From Amycolatopsis deserti (lineage in GTDB: Bacteria > Actinomycetota > Actinomycetes > Mycobacteriales > Pseudonocardiaceae), in assembly GCF_014653945.1 (NCBI RefSeq), contig NZ_BNAU01000004.1:372001-436000 (forward strand): 64,000 bases of DNA, in the 5' to 3' direction. This document shows positions 34,751-43,122 of the stretch, in pieces. Both the position numbers and the translations under genes were made by a program. The notes under the pieces were generated by a model. The model was not told the origin of the DNA and searched no databases. It was given only the letters and a program-made list of their open reading frames with translations. Position 1 is the stretch's first letter. Every line of letters begins with the position of its first letter.

Positions 34751-35071
34751 GTGCCCGAGCGGATCATGTTCGTCCAATTGAAGACCGGCTTCGACACCGA
34801 TCGGGGGCCGTCGTGGATTGGGTGGGTTCGGTTTTCCCGGGCGTGGCAGACGGCCTACTTCCGCGGCCGCACGCTGCGTCGCTGGACCGGGCTGCCCAGC
34901 GCGAACTTCGCCGACGTCGAGACCGACGAGCTGTACTGGATTTCCGGTCCGAAGCGCGACCGGACGGACACCCGCTACGGGCCCGGGCAGCCCGAGGTGG
35001 AAGCGGACGCACGCGAAGCCTACGAGGCCTTCCTCCGGGGCGAGCCGCTGCCGGGCCGGGAGGACGGTTAG
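34751..35071 (+). CDS. Small conserved-looking protein, function unknown
   Basis: Not recognised. A 106-residue soluble, Trp- and Arg-rich protein (GPSWIGWVRFSRAWQTAYFR, then RTLRRWTG) with an acidic C-terminus (EVEADAREAYEAFLRGE). Codon usage supports it being real. The GTG at 34751 follows the MBOAT stop by eight bases, so the two are likely co-transcribed. Its stop overlaps the stop of the convergent GNAT gene by four bases. Confidence 0.7.
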   Translation: MPERIMFVQLKTGFDTDRGPSWIGWVRFSRAWQTAYFRGRTLRRWTGLPSANFADVETDELYWISGPKRDRTDTRYGPGQPEVEADAREAYEAFLRGEPLPGREDG

Positions 35072-35571
35072 CGCTGTCCGCGCGCGGTGCGGAACGTGCG
35101 GAAACCTCGGCGGTGGTAGTTCGGCAGCGCGTGCGGATGGTCGAGGTCCGACGTGTGCAGCCACACCCGGCGGACGTCCGGGCCGCACTGCCACGCCTGC
35201 TCGATCGCCAGCGTCAGCGCATAGCCGCCGATGCCCTTGCCCACGTACTCCGGCACCAGGCCGAACGTGGTGATCTCGACTTCGCCGTCGCCATGGGACT
35301 GGTAGTCCGCCAGGCCGGCGACCTCGCTCAGGTAGCGGATCAGCACACACTGCCGGCCCTCGCGGGCCAGGTACGAAGCCCAGTCGTCGTCGGACCAGCG
35401 GGAGCTCGGCCAGTTGTACGGCTTGCCGATCCGCACGGTCGTCGGGCGGACCAGCGGGGAGTCGGCGGGCACGGGCTCGACCGACACCTCCGGCACGGGC
35501 GGCGCCGGGCGCAGGTCGGCGGGGCTGGTCATTTCGAGATGGCTGACGATCTCCTCCACCCGGGCCAGCAT
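35068..35571 (-). CDS. GNAT-family N-acetyltransferase
   Basis: A 167-residue acetyltransferase fold. The acetyl-CoA binding signature is EVEITTFGLVPEYVGKGIGG (the Q/RxxGxG/A loop as VGKGIGG) followed by YALTLAIEQAW; RRVWLHTSDLDHPHALPNY and RRGFRTFRT close the domain. Substrate unknown. The ATG at 35571 is taken; an ATG at 35532 would remove 13 residues that are not part of the fold and cannot be excluded, as neither has a good ribosome site. Confidence 0.83.
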   Translation of the reverse strand: MLARVEEIVSHLEMTSPADLRPAPPVPEVSVEPVPADSPLVRPTTVRIGKPYNWPSSRWSDDDWASYLAREGRQCVLIRYLSEVAGLADYQSHGDGEVEITTFGLVPEYVGKGIGGYALTLAIEQAWQCGPDVRRVWLHTSDLDHPHALPNYHRRGFRTFRTARGQR

Positions 35572-35596
35572 GCCGCCCGCGCCCCGGCCGCGCGAC

Positions 35597-36247
35597 CTAT
35601 TTCTGCCCGTACCCCCGCAACTTCTCGACCACGTGGGCGATCTCCTCGGACGGCAACAGCCGCGGGGTGCCCGCCGAACGAGCCAGGAGCCACACGTGAC
35701 ACAGCCACTCCAGCTGCTCGGCCCGGCTGTAGGCGGCCGCCAGACCGTCGCCGTAGGTGATCGTCCCGTGGTTGCCCAGCAGGCAGCCCCGGCGGCCCTC
35801 CAGGGCGGCGAGCATCGACTCCGCCAGCTCCTCCGTGCCGTACGTCGCGTAGCGGGCGACTCGCGCGGACGGCCCGATCGCCGCCAGCATGTAGTGCACC
35901 GCGGGCACCTCGTCCACCAAAGTGGACACCGCGGTCGCGTGCACCGAGTGCGTGTGCACGATCCCGGTGATCGGCGCGCCGTCCGGATCGGTCGCCTTCG
36001 TGTACACCGACAGGTGCATCGGCATCTCGCTGGTGGGCCGCAGCTTGCCCTCCACAATGGACCCGTCGAGCGACACCACCGGGATGTCCTCGGGCGTCAG
36101 CACGCCGTAGTCCACCCCGGTGGGCGTCACCGCGATCAGCTCCCCCGAGCGGGCGGAGATGTTGCCCGAGGTGCCCACCACGAGCCCGTCGGCGGTCAAC
36201 CGCCGCGCGTACTCGCACACCGCTCGCCGTTCGTCGGCCAGGATCAC
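35597..36247 (-). CDS. Class II aldolase (fuculose-phosphate aldolase-like)
   Basis: A 216-residue zinc-dependent class II aldolase/adducin-family protein, the type that splits ketose-1-phosphates (L-fuculose, L-ribulose and similar) or decarboxylates tetronate phosphates. Visible: GTSGNISARSGELIAVTPTG, the acid/base Glu in RPTSEMPMHLSVY, zinc ligands in GIVHTHSVHATA, and the third His in LLGNHGTITYG. The GTG at 36247 overlaps the stop of the upstream FGGY kinase (GTGA), so kinase and aldolase are coupled. Last gene of the leftward operon starting at 41576. Confidence 0.88.
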   Translation of the reverse strand: MILADERRAVCEYARRLTADGLVVGTSGNISARSGELIAVTPTGVDYGVLTPEDIPVVSLDGSIVEGKLRPTSEMPMHLSVYTKATDPDGAPITGIVHTHSVHATAVSTLVDEVPAVHYMLAAIGPSARVARYATYGTEELAESMLAALEGRRGCLLGNHGTITYGDGLAAAYSRAEQLEWLCHVWLLARSAGTPRLLPSEEIAHVVEKLRGYGQK

Positions 36248-37692
36248 AGTCGCCACAACCCTCGCGCGGCGGTCAGCGACGCCTGGTAGTCCGCGTAACC
36301 GCCCTGGTAGAACTCGACGTTTTCGGGCACCGGCGACACGGTCCGCGAGCTGCTCGCCCACAGCTCCGCGTCGTACGGCTGGTTCAGCGCCTCGGCCGCG
36401 ACCAGGACGGCACCCCGCGCCCCGACGCCCGGATCGCTCGGGATCACGATCGGGCGGCCGAGCACGTCGGCGAAGATCTGCGTCCACTCGGCGGAGCGCA
36501 CCCCGCCGCCACACGCGTACAACCGGCCAGACAGTCCGGCGGCTTCGAAGCAGTGCCGCGCGGCGTACGCGATCGACTCACACAGCGCGCGCACCACGTC
36601 CGCCCGCCCGTGCTCCAGGCTCAGCCCGGCGAACTGCGCCCGCGCGGACGCGTCCACGAACGGCGCCCGCTCGCCGGACGCGGACAGGAACGGCAGTGCC
36701 CGCACCCCGGCGGCACCGGGCGGGCTCTGCGCGAGCAGCGACCCGATCTCGGTGACCTCGATGCCCAGCAGGCGGCAGATCCAGTCGATGCTCGCGGTGC
36801 CGACCATCGCCGGCATCGCGTGCAGGTACTCGCCGGGCGTGGGCGTGGACAGGAACATCCCGGCCGGCTCGCCCTCGCCGTCGAACTCGGCGTTGTCGGT
36901 GAGCACCTGGCAGGCCAGTGTGGTGCCCGCGGTGAGGATCCCATCGCCCGGCGAGCGCACGCCGGCGCCGATCGCGCTGGCGGGCAGGTCGAACGGGCCG
37001 GCGGTGACCGGCAGTCCCTCGGGCAGCCCGAGGAGTTCGGCGCCGCGGCGGTTCAGCGAGAACACGGCCTTCGGCGGCGCCGGTTCGGCCAGCAGGTTCC
37101 GCCGGTGGGACAGCCCGACGGCGGCGATCGCATCCTCGTCGTAGCGGCGGGTCTTCGGGTCGAGGAACGGCAGCGACGCGTCGGACACGTCGACCGTGAT
37201 CTCGCCGGTCAGCCGCTGCACGACGGCGTCCACGCAGTACCCGGCCACCACGGCCCGGTCCAGCACCTCGGGTTCGTGGGTGTCCAGATAGGACAGGATG
37301 GCGGCGGCGCAGCCGGGGAACATGCCCGAGCCGGTGCGCCGGAACACCTCCCGGGACACACCGTCGGCCTGCCACTTCGCGAGCAGGGCGTTGGCCCGGC
37401 CGTCGAGCCACGAGATGGCCGGGCGCACCGCGTTGCCGTCCTCGTCGCGGAGCCACACGCCGTCGCCCTGACCGGTCAACGCGAGCGCGGTGACCGGGGC
37501 GTCCAGCTTCGCCGCCACCTCGCGCACGACGGTCGCGACCGTGCCGACGACCTGGTCGAGGTCCTGCTCGACCCGGCCGCCGGACAGGTGGTGCACCTCG
37601 GAAGGCGTGCAGGCCTGGTGCAGCGACACCCCGGCCTCGTCGAAGACGACGGCCTTCGTCAGTGAAGTACCGATGTCGACGCCGATGATCAT
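36244..37692 (-). CDS. FGGY-family carbohydrate kinase 1
   Basis: A 482-residue FGGY kinase (xylulokinase/glycerol kinase fold). Phosphate-binding start MIIGVDIGTSLTKAVVFDEA, LALTGQGDGVWLRDEDGNAV with ISWLDGRA, and the second-domain motifs GILTAGTTLACQ and YACGGGVRSAEWTQIFADVLG are all present. The substrate is a ketose or polyol; which one is unknown. ATG at 37692 overlaps the stop of the upstream dehydrogenase (ATGA). Coupled to a class II aldolase, suggesting ketose phosphorylation followed by retro-aldol cleavage. Confidence 0.9.
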   Translation of the reverse strand: MIIGVDIGTSLTKAVVFDEAGVSLHQACTPSEVHHLSGGRVEQDLDQVVGTVATVVREVAAKLDAPVTALALTGQGDGVWLRDEDGNAVRPAISWLDGRANALLAKWQADGVSREVFRRTGSGMFPGCAAAILSYLDTHEPEVLDRAVVAGYCVDAVVQRLTGEITVDVSDASLPFLDPKTRRYDEDAIAAVGLSHRRNLLAEPAPPKAVFSLNRRGAELLGLPEGLPVTAGPFDLPASAIGAGVRSPGDGILTAGTTLACQVLTDNAEFDGEGEPAGMFLSTPTPGEYLHAMPAMVGTASIDWICRLLGIEVTEIGSLLAQSPPGAAGVRALPFLSASGERAPFVDASARAQFAGLSLEHGRADVVRALCESIAYAARHCFEAAGLSGRLYACGGGVRSAEWTQIFADVLGRPIVIPSDPGVGARGAVLVAAEALNQPYDAELWASSSRTVSPVPENVEFYQGGYADYQASLTAARGLWRL

Positions 37693-38720
37693 CGCAGCAC
37701 ATCCGGGTTGGCGACGTTGGCCAGCTTCTCCCCACGGGCGTAGCGACCCACCTCGGCGGCCACGATCCACGCGGCCCGCTCGGCGGTCTGGCGGCTGGCA
37801 CCCGCCAGATGCGGCGTCGCGATGACGTTCGGCGCGTCACGCAAGGCCCAGTCCGCGGGCGGCGGTTCGACGTCGTAGACGTCCAGCGCCAGGGCGCCCA
37901 GCCGACCGGACTTCAGCAGCTCGGGCAGCGGCGCGTAGTCCAACAGGCCGCCACGGGCGGAGTTGACCAGCACAGCGCCTTCGGGCAGCAGAGCCAGGCG
38001 CTCGGCGTTGATCAGGTGGCGGGTCTCGTCGGTCAGCCGGGCGTGCAGGCTGACCACCGCGCTGCGGCGCAGCAGGTCGTCCAGCTCGACCAGCTCCGCC
38101 CCGTCCGCGGCGATCTGCTCCGGCTTGGCGTAGGGGTCGGCGACCAGCACCTTCGAGCCGAACGCGACCAGCACCTTGGCCACCCGCGAGCCGATGGCGC
38201 CGTAGCCGACCAGGCCGACGGTGGTGCCCTCCAGCTCGAGGCCGGCGTTCGGGTAGGCGTAGTAGTCGCCGCGCCACGTGCCGCCGAGCAGCTCGGCCGA
38301 GGAGGTCGAGATGCGGCGCATGGCGGCGAGGATCATGCCGATCGCGAACTCGGCCGCGGCGGTCGCGTTGCGGCCCGGCGCGTACGTGACGGCGACGCCG
38401 GCCGCGGTGGCGGCGGCGAGGTCCACGTTCACCGGCCCGCCCCGGCACACCGACACCAGCTTCAGCTCGGGCGCGGCGGCGAACACCTTCTTGGTGAACG
38501 GCGCCATCTGGGTGACCGCGACCTCGGCCCCGGCGAGCGCCTCGATGACCTGCTCCTCGGTGCCGCTCGCCTCGTGCACCCCGCCGACCGGCCCGAACGG
38601 CTCGACCGGCCAGGGCAGCGACAGCTCGCTGAACTCGACCTCGGTGGCCAGCTCGGCCCGGACCGCGTCGGCCAGCAGGTTGTTGCCGACGAACTCGTCT
38701 CCCGCGCAGAGAACGCGCAC
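37689..38720 (-). CDS. D-isomer-specific 2-hydroxyacid dehydrogenase
   Basis: A 343-residue NAD-dependent dehydrogenase of the D-2-hydroxyacid family (phosphoglycerate dehydrogenase relatives). Rossmann motif TVGLVGYGAIGSRVAKVL with Asp in VADPYAKP for NAD; catalytic Arg in LVNSARGGLLD, Glu in DVEPPPADW region and His in ATPHLAGASRQT. The substrate-domain segment VSVCRGGPVNVD is typical. GTG start at 38720 with AAGGAGG seven bases upstream. It lies in the leftward sugar operon; its role could be oxidation or reduction of a sugar acid such as a tetronate or glycerate. Confidence 0.9.
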   Translation of the reverse strand: MRVLCAGDEFVGNNLLADAVRAELATEVEFSELSLPWPVEPFGPVGGVHEASGTEEQVIEALAGAEVAVTQMAPFTKKVFAAAPELKLVSVCRGGPVNVDLAAATAAGVAVTYAPGRNATAAAEFAIGMILAAMRRISTSSAELLGGTWRGDYYAYPNAGLELEGTTVGLVGYGAIGSRVAKVLVAFGSKVLVADPYAKPEQIAADGAELVELDDLLRRSAVVSLHARLTDETRHLINAERLALLPEGAVLVNSARGGLLDYAPLPELLKSGRLGALALDVYDVEPPPADWALRDAPNVIATPHLAGASRQTAERAAWIVAAEVGRYARGEKLANVANPDVLR

Positions 38721-38749
38721 TTTTGGCTCCTCCTTGAACCCGCCGGGCC

Positions 38750-39214
38750 TCAGCTGGCCGCGTGAACCTGTTCGTATTCGGTGATGTGGGCGACCTTGGC
38801 CGCGCTGGGCGAGCCCGGGTCGAACGTGTATCCCAGCCACTCGGTGACGATCTTCTTCGCCAGCTCGGGCCCGATGACCCGGGCGCCGAAGGTGATGATC
38901 TGGCAGTTGTTCGACTTCACCGACCGCTCGGCCGAGTATGAATCGTGGGCGACCGTGGCGCGCACGCCCGGCACCTTGTTCGCCGAGATCGCCACGCCGA
39001 TGCCGGTTCCGCAGACCAGGACGCCCCGGTCGGCCTCACCGTTCGCGATCTTCTCCGCGGCGGCCAGTCCGAAGATCGGGTAGGCGCGGTCGTCGTCCGG
39101 GCTGTCCACGCCGAGATCGATCACCTCGGTGACCCGCTCGTCCGTCTTCAGCAGGTCCCGCACCTCGTTCTTCAGCAGCACGCCGGCGTTGTCCGCGGCC
39201 ACCACGACCCGCAT
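38750..39214 (-). CDS. RpiB/LacA/LacB-family sugar-phosphate isomerase
   Basis: A 154-residue isomerase of the RpiB/LacAB family, converting aldose and ketose phosphates. The active Cys is in GVLVCGTGIGVAISANKVPG; HDSYSAERSVKSNN and ITFGARVIG follow. The usual DHAG motif is DNAG here (VVAADNAGVLLK), so the His is Asn, which may reflect a different substrate such as a tetrose phosphate. ATG at 39214 shares one base with the stop of the kinase gene upstream (TGATG), so the kinase and isomerase are coupled. Confidence 0.88.
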   Translation of the reverse strand: MRVVVAADNAGVLLKNEVRDLLKTDERVTEVIDLGVDSPDDDRAYPIFGLAAAEKIANGEADRGVLVCGTGIGVAISANKVPGVRATVAHDSYSAERSVKSNNCQIITFGARVIGPELAKKIVTEWLGYTFDPGSPSAAKVAHITEYEQVHAAS

Positions 39215-40902
39215 CAGTTCCCCTCCTTGCTCAGAGCTTCCCCCATCGCCGTGACGATCAGGGCGAACGAGGTCGCGCCGGGGTCGGCGTGCCCCTTGCT
39301 GCGCTGCGCCAGCCGGGCCGCGCGCCCCTTGGCGGGCACCAGGTTCGCGGTCTCCTCGGCGGCGAGCGTGGCCGCCTGCGCGGCCTTGCGCCACGCGTCC
39401 GGCAGCGCGGCCCCGGCCTCGGCCTGCTTGCGCAGCGCCTGCCGGAACGGCTCGATCGCGTCGAGCATGGTCTTCTCGCCCAGCTCGGCCTTGCCCAGCT
39501 CGCTGAACGCCCGCACCGCGCCGTCCACGGCATCGGCGACCGCGGCCGTCGTGATCTCGTCGACCCGCAGTCCCGCGCCGGTCTCGGCGAGCAGCACGCC
39601 GTACAGCGCACCGGACGCCCCGCCGGCGGCGTCGGCCAGCGCGGTGCCGGCGGCCAGCAGCGTGTCGGCCACCGAAGATCCGGCGGCGTCGCGGGCGGCC
39701 GAGACGGCGGCCCGCATCCCGCGGGTCATGCCCAAGCCGTGGTCACCGTCCGCGGCGACCGCGTCCAGACGGCCCAGCTCGGCCTCGTTGTCCTCGATGC
39801 TGCGCATGGCCGCGGTCAGCAGGCGGTCGACGACCTCGACGCCCTCGCCCTCCGGCCTGACCAGCTGCTTGTCCACAGTGGACGACAGCTCGACCGGCTC
39901 CAGGATCGCGCCGCCGCTGCGGTAGCCCGGGGTGTCGCACGGCGCGCCGTACAGCTCGGCCAGCTCGTCGTCGAGCACCAGCACCGACAGCGAGACCCCG
40001 GCCATGTCCAGCGAGGTGACGAACTCGCCGACCTCGGTGTGCACCGGGGTCAGCCCGGCGGCGGTGAGGCGCTCGTGGATCCGGGTGTAGGTCACGAACA
40101 TCTCTTCGTACTTGGTCCGGCCAAGGCCGTTGACCAGCACCGCGACCCGGCCGTCGCCCTCCGGCAGCTCGGGCAGCAGGCCGTCGACCAGCTCGTCGGC
40201 CAGCTCCGCGGCGCCGAGACGGCCCACGGTCCGCACCCCCGGCTCGCCGTGGATGCCCAGCCCCAGCTCCATCTCGGACTCGCCGACGGTGAACAGCGGC
40301 TGATCGGCTCCCGGCAGCGTGCAGCCACCGAAGGCGACGCCGAACGTGCGGGTGTTCGCGTTGGCCTTGACCGCCGCCGCGTACACCGCGTCCAGGTCGT
40401 CCCCACGCTCGGCCGCGGCACCCGCGACCTTGAAGACGATGAAGTCGCCGGCCACCCCGCGGCGTTTCTCCGGCGCGTCGGCCGGGCCGCTGGCGATGTC
40501 GTCGGTGACCAGGATCGTGCGGCTCTGGATGCCCTCCGCGGCCAGCCGGCGCGCGGCGAGGCCGAAGTGCAGGACGTCACCGGCGTAGTTGCCGTACGCG
40601 AACAGCACCCCCGCGCCCCCCTCGGCGGCGCGGGCCGTGCGGTAGACCTGCTCGGCGCTCGGGCTGGTGAACACGTCACCGACCACGGCCGCGTCGGCCA
40701 GTCCGGGCCCGACGAGCCCGGCGAAGGCCGGGTAGTGACCGCAGCCGCCGCCGATGATCACGGCGACCTTGCCCTGGCGGGGCACGTTGCGGCCGAGCAC
40801 GCCATAGGCATCGGGGACCTTGCGCACCTCGCGGCCGTAGGCGGTGACGAAGCCGTCCAGCCAGTCCCGCTTGAACGTCTCGGCTGTTCCCAGCGTGGTC
40901 AT
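39214..40902 (-). CDS. Dihydroxyacetone-kinase-family kinase (fused DhaK-DhaL)
   Basis: A 562-residue ATP-dependent single-chain Dak. The DhaK part (residues 1-330) has VAVIIGGGCGHYPAFAGLVG, FAYGNYAGDVLHF, GVAFGGCTLPGADQPLFTVG and GLGIHGEPG; the DhaL part (about 350-562) has the ATP/Mg motif DAVAADGDHGLGM, TALADAAGGASGALYG and HADPGATS. In actinobacteria such kinases also phosphorylate tetruloses (erythrulose) in tetritol catabolism; the adjacent RpiB-type isomerase fits that alternative. ATG at 40902 overlaps the HAD gene stop (ATGA). Confidence 0.9.
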   Translation of the reverse strand: MTTLGTAETFKRDWLDGFVTAYGREVRKVPDAYGVLGRNVPRQGKVAVIIGGGCGHYPAFAGLVGPGLADAAVVGDVFTSPSAEQVYRTARAAEGGAGVLFAYGNYAGDVLHFGLAARRLAAEGIQSRTILVTDDIASGPADAPEKRRGVAGDFIVFKVAGAAAERGDDLDAVYAAAVKANANTRTFGVAFGGCTLPGADQPLFTVGESEMELGLGIHGEPGVRTVGRLGAAELADELVDGLLPELPEGDGRVAVLVNGLGRTKYEEMFVTYTRIHERLTAAGLTPVHTEVGEFVTSLDMAGVSLSVLVLDDELAELYGAPCDTPGYRSGGAILEPVELSSTVDKQLVRPEGEGVEVVDRLLTAAMRSIEDNEAELGRLDAVAADGDHGLGMTRGMRAAVSAARDAAGSSVADTLLAAGTALADAAGGASGALYGVLLAETGAGLRVDEITTAAVADAVDGAVRAFSELGKAELGEKTMLDAIEPFRQALRKQAEAGAALPDAWRKAAQAATLAAEETANLVPAKGRAARLAQRSKGHADPGATSFALIVTAMGEALSKEGN

Positions 40903-41576
40903 GAGCGCACCAGCTCTCCGGTGAGGTAGGCGAGCAGCAGCTTCCGGACGTCGTGGTTGGACTCGGCGATCCGCGCGGCCAGCTCCAGCGCGTCCGGCTT
41001 GGGCGGGTAGGTCGGGTTGGGCAGGGCGATGACGGTCAGCCCGGCGGCCGCGGCGGCGCGGATGCCGTTGCTGGAGTCCTCGACCCCCAGGCACTCCTCG
41101 CCGCGGAAGCCGAGCCGGGACGCGGCCTCGGCGTAGACGTCCGGGCTGGGCTTGCCGCGCGGCACCTCCGCGCTGGACACCGTCGCCGAGAACTCGCCGG
41201 TCAGCCCGTGCGTCTCCAGCACCGCGTCGATGACCCGGCGCGCGGCGGAGGACGCGAGCGCGACCGGAACCCGCGCGGCGACGTCACGCACCATCGCGTC
41301 GGCGCCGTCGAGCAGCGGCGCCTCGCCGTTCGCGATCGACCGGATCATCCCGTCGACCACGGCCTTCTCGACCTGCTCCGGGGTCTCCGGGGTCCCGCTG
41401 CGCTGCGCCAGGTACGCGGCCCACTCGGGTGCGCTCATGCCCTGGACCGTGGCGGTGTCGGCGGCCGTCCACTCGACACCGTGGGCGGCCGCGTAGGCGA
41501 CCCAGTTCTCCTCCCAGAGGTGTTCACTCTCGACCAGTACACCGTCGAGGTCGAACACCACCGCGGCGAAACCCAT
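40899..41576 (-). CDS. HAD-IA phosphatase / beta-phosphoglucomutase-like
   Basis: A 225-residue HAD protein, first gene of the six-gene leftward operon. Motif I AVVFDLDGVLVESE, motif II VALASSAARRVID, motif III PRGKPSPDVYAEAA and motif IV CLGVEDSSNGIRAA are complete; the cap has QGMSAPEWAAYL. The SSAxxxV after motif I-II and EDSSNGI resemble beta-phosphoglucomutase-type or sugar-phosphate phosphatases. ATG at 41576, preceded by AAAGGGG and by a perfect palindrome likely bound by the DeoR regulator. Confidence 0.88.
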   Translation of the reverse strand: MGFAAVVFDLDGVLVESEHLWEENWVAYAAAHGVEWTAADTATVQGMSAPEWAAYLAQRSGTPETPEQVEKAVVDGMIRSIANGEAPLLDGADAMVRDVAARVPVALASSAARRVIDAVLETHGLTGEFSATVSSAEVPRGKPSPDVYAEAASRLGFRGEECLGVEDSSNGIRAAAAAGLTVIALPNPTYPPKPDALELAARIAESNHDVRKLLLAYLTGELVRS

Positions 41577-41599
41577 GCAACAACCCCTTTCACGCCGTT

Positions 41600-41616
41600 G
41601 GTGTTAAATTAACACC
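41600..41616. promoter_or_regulatory. Candidate DeoR operator O1
   Basis: A 17-base perfect palindrome around one central base, ggtgttaaattaacacc, in the 68-base gap between the divergent HAD and histidine-phosphatase genes. Fifteen of its bases align with a related site before the MFS gene (43066-43080), and the DeoR gene is two genes away. Confidence 0.65.
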
Positions 41617-41644
41617 GCTGCCGAGATTTGTCACGGGAGGTCTG

Positions 41645-42250
41645 ATGGGAACCCGGTTGCTGCTGGTCCGCCACGGCGAGACCGAATGGCACGCGGAGAA
41701 CCGCTACGCGGGCACCAGCGAGGTGGGCCTCACCGAGCGCGGGAAGCGCCAGTCCGAGGGGCTCGCCGCGTACCTGGCGGCCGCGGACGAGCAGGTCACG
41801 GCCCTGTACCGCTCGCCGCGGGGCCGGGCGCGGGTGACCGCCGAACCGGCCGCGCGGGCGCTCGGCCTCGAGCCCGTGGTGCTCGAGGAGCTGCGTGAGG
41901 TGCACTTCGGGATCGCCGAGGGCCGTGTGCTGTCCGAGCTGGATCCGCGGGTCGTGGCCGCGTTCCGGGCCGATCCGGTGGCCGGCGCGTTCCCCGGGGC
42001 CGAGCCGACGGCCGACGCGGCACGTCGCGGAGCGGCGGCGCTGCGGGCCATCGCGGCGCGGGAGGACGGCGGCCGCGTGCTGGTCGTCGCGCACAACACG
42101 CTGATCAGGGTCACCCTGTGCGAGCTGCTCGGCATCCCGGTCCGCGACTACCGCCGGGTGTTCCCGCGGCTGGAGAACGCGGCGATCACCGAGATCGGGA
42201 TCGACGGCGACGCGACGAGCCTGCGGCGCTTCAACCTGCCCACGTCCTAG
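41645..42250 (+). CDS. Histidine phosphatase (phosphoglycerate-mutase superfamily)
   Basis: A 201-residue acid-phosphatase-like member of the histidine phosphatase superfamily. LLLVRHGETEWHAENRYAG carries the phospho-accepting RHG; a second Arg in LYRSPRGRARVTAEP, Glu in LREVHFGIAEG and the second His in LVVAHNTLIRVTLCELLG complete the site. Most relatives dephosphorylate sugar phosphates. ATG at 41645 shortly after GGGAGG. First gene of a short rightward unit with deoR. Confidence 0.9.
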   Translation: MGTRLLLVRHGETEWHAENRYAGTSEVGLTERGKRQSEGLAAYLAAADEQVTALYRSPRGRARVTAEPAARALGLEPVVLEELREVHFGIAEGRVLSELDPRVVAAFRADPVAGAFPGAEPTADAARRGAAALRAIAAREDGGRVLVVAHNTLIRVTLCELLGIPVRDYRRVFPRLENAAITEIGIDGDATSLRRFNLPTS

Positions 42251-42259
42251 CCTTGTCCC

Positions 42260-43048
42260 GTGGAAGACAAGTCCAGCGGGAGCGCCCGTTCTCGTAACAT
42301 CCGGCAGCAGCGCATCACCGACTACGTCGTGAAGAAGGGCCAGGCCTCCGCCGCGGAGCTGGCCGAGCTGACCGGCGTGAGCGTGATGACCGTGCACCGC
42401 GACCTGGACGAACTTGCCCGGCGCGGCCTGCTGCGCAAGTACCGCGGCGGGGTCTCCGCGCAACCCTCGACGGTGTTCGAGAGCAACACCGAGTACCGGC
42501 TCAACGCCCACGTCGAGGCGAAAGCCGCGATCGCCGAGAAGGCGTTGTCCCTGGTCGAGCCCGGGATGTCGATCCTGCTCGACGACTCGACCACCGCGCT
42601 CGCCCTGGCCAAGCTGCTGCACCAGGTCACACCGCTCACCGTGGCGACGAACTACCTGCGGATCATCGAGGTGCTCAAGCAGGTCGACGACGTGCGCCTG
42701 ATCGGGCTCGGCGGCGACTACTCCGCGACCCACGACTCGTTCCTCGGCATGCCGTGCCTGGAGGCCGTCGAGCGGCTCACCGTGGACGTGACGTTCGTGT
42801 CGACCTCGGCGATGAACGCCGAGATGACGTTCCACCAGGAGCCCGAGATCGTCATGGTCAAGCGGGCGATGCTGGCCAGCGCGGAGATCCGGGTGCTGCT
42901 CATGGACTCCAGCAAGATGCCGCGCACCGCGTTGCACCGGCTGGCCGAGATCGAGGACTTCCACCACCTCGTGGTCGACTCAGCCGTGTCCGCGTACCTG
43001 CTCGACCAGTACGAGGACCAGACGAACGTGCTCGTCGCCGAGGTCTGA
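42260..43048 (+). CDS. DeoR/GlpR-family transcriptional regulator
   Basis: A 262-residue regulator: N-terminal winged helix (RQQRITDYVVKKGQASAAEL, then AELTGVSVMTVHRDLDELA, the family fingerprint), and a C-terminal effector domain of the DeoR type related to ribose-5-phosphate isomerase (ILLDDSTTALALAKLL, LIGLGGDYSATHDSFLG, VRVLLMDSSKM). Such proteins repress sugar operons until a phosphorylated sugar binds. GTG start at 42260. Two related palindromes at 41600 and 43066, in front of the two catabolic units, are the likely operators. Confidence 0.92.
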   Translation: MEDKSSGSARSRNIRQQRITDYVVKKGQASAAELAELTGVSVMTVHRDLDELARRGLLRKYRGGVSAQPSTVFESNTEYRLNAHVEAKAAIAEKALSLVEPGMSILLDDSTTALALAKLLHQVTPLTVATNYLRIIEVLKQVDDVRLIGLGGDYSATHDSFLGMPCLEAVERLTVDVTFVSTSAMNAEMTFHQEPEIVMVKRAMLASAEIRVLLMDSSKMPRTALHRLAEIEDFHHLVVDSAVSAYLLDQYEDQTNVLVAEV

Positions 43049-43065
43049 TCGCATCACACCCTTGC

Positions 43066-43080
43066 GTGTTAATTTCACGT
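43066..43080. promoter_or_regulatory. Candidate DeoR operator O2 at the MFS promoter
   Basis: gtgttaatttcacgt matches 11 of 15 positions of the palindrome at 41601-41615 with the same left half-site GTGTTAA. It overlaps a possible promoter (TTGCGT at 43062-43067, CATGAT at 43085-43090, 17-base spacer), so binding would block transcription of the permease and kinase. Confidence 0.55.
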
Positions 43081-43122
43081 GCTCCATGATAACTTGAGTT
43101 CGAACACTCTCATGGAGGCGTG

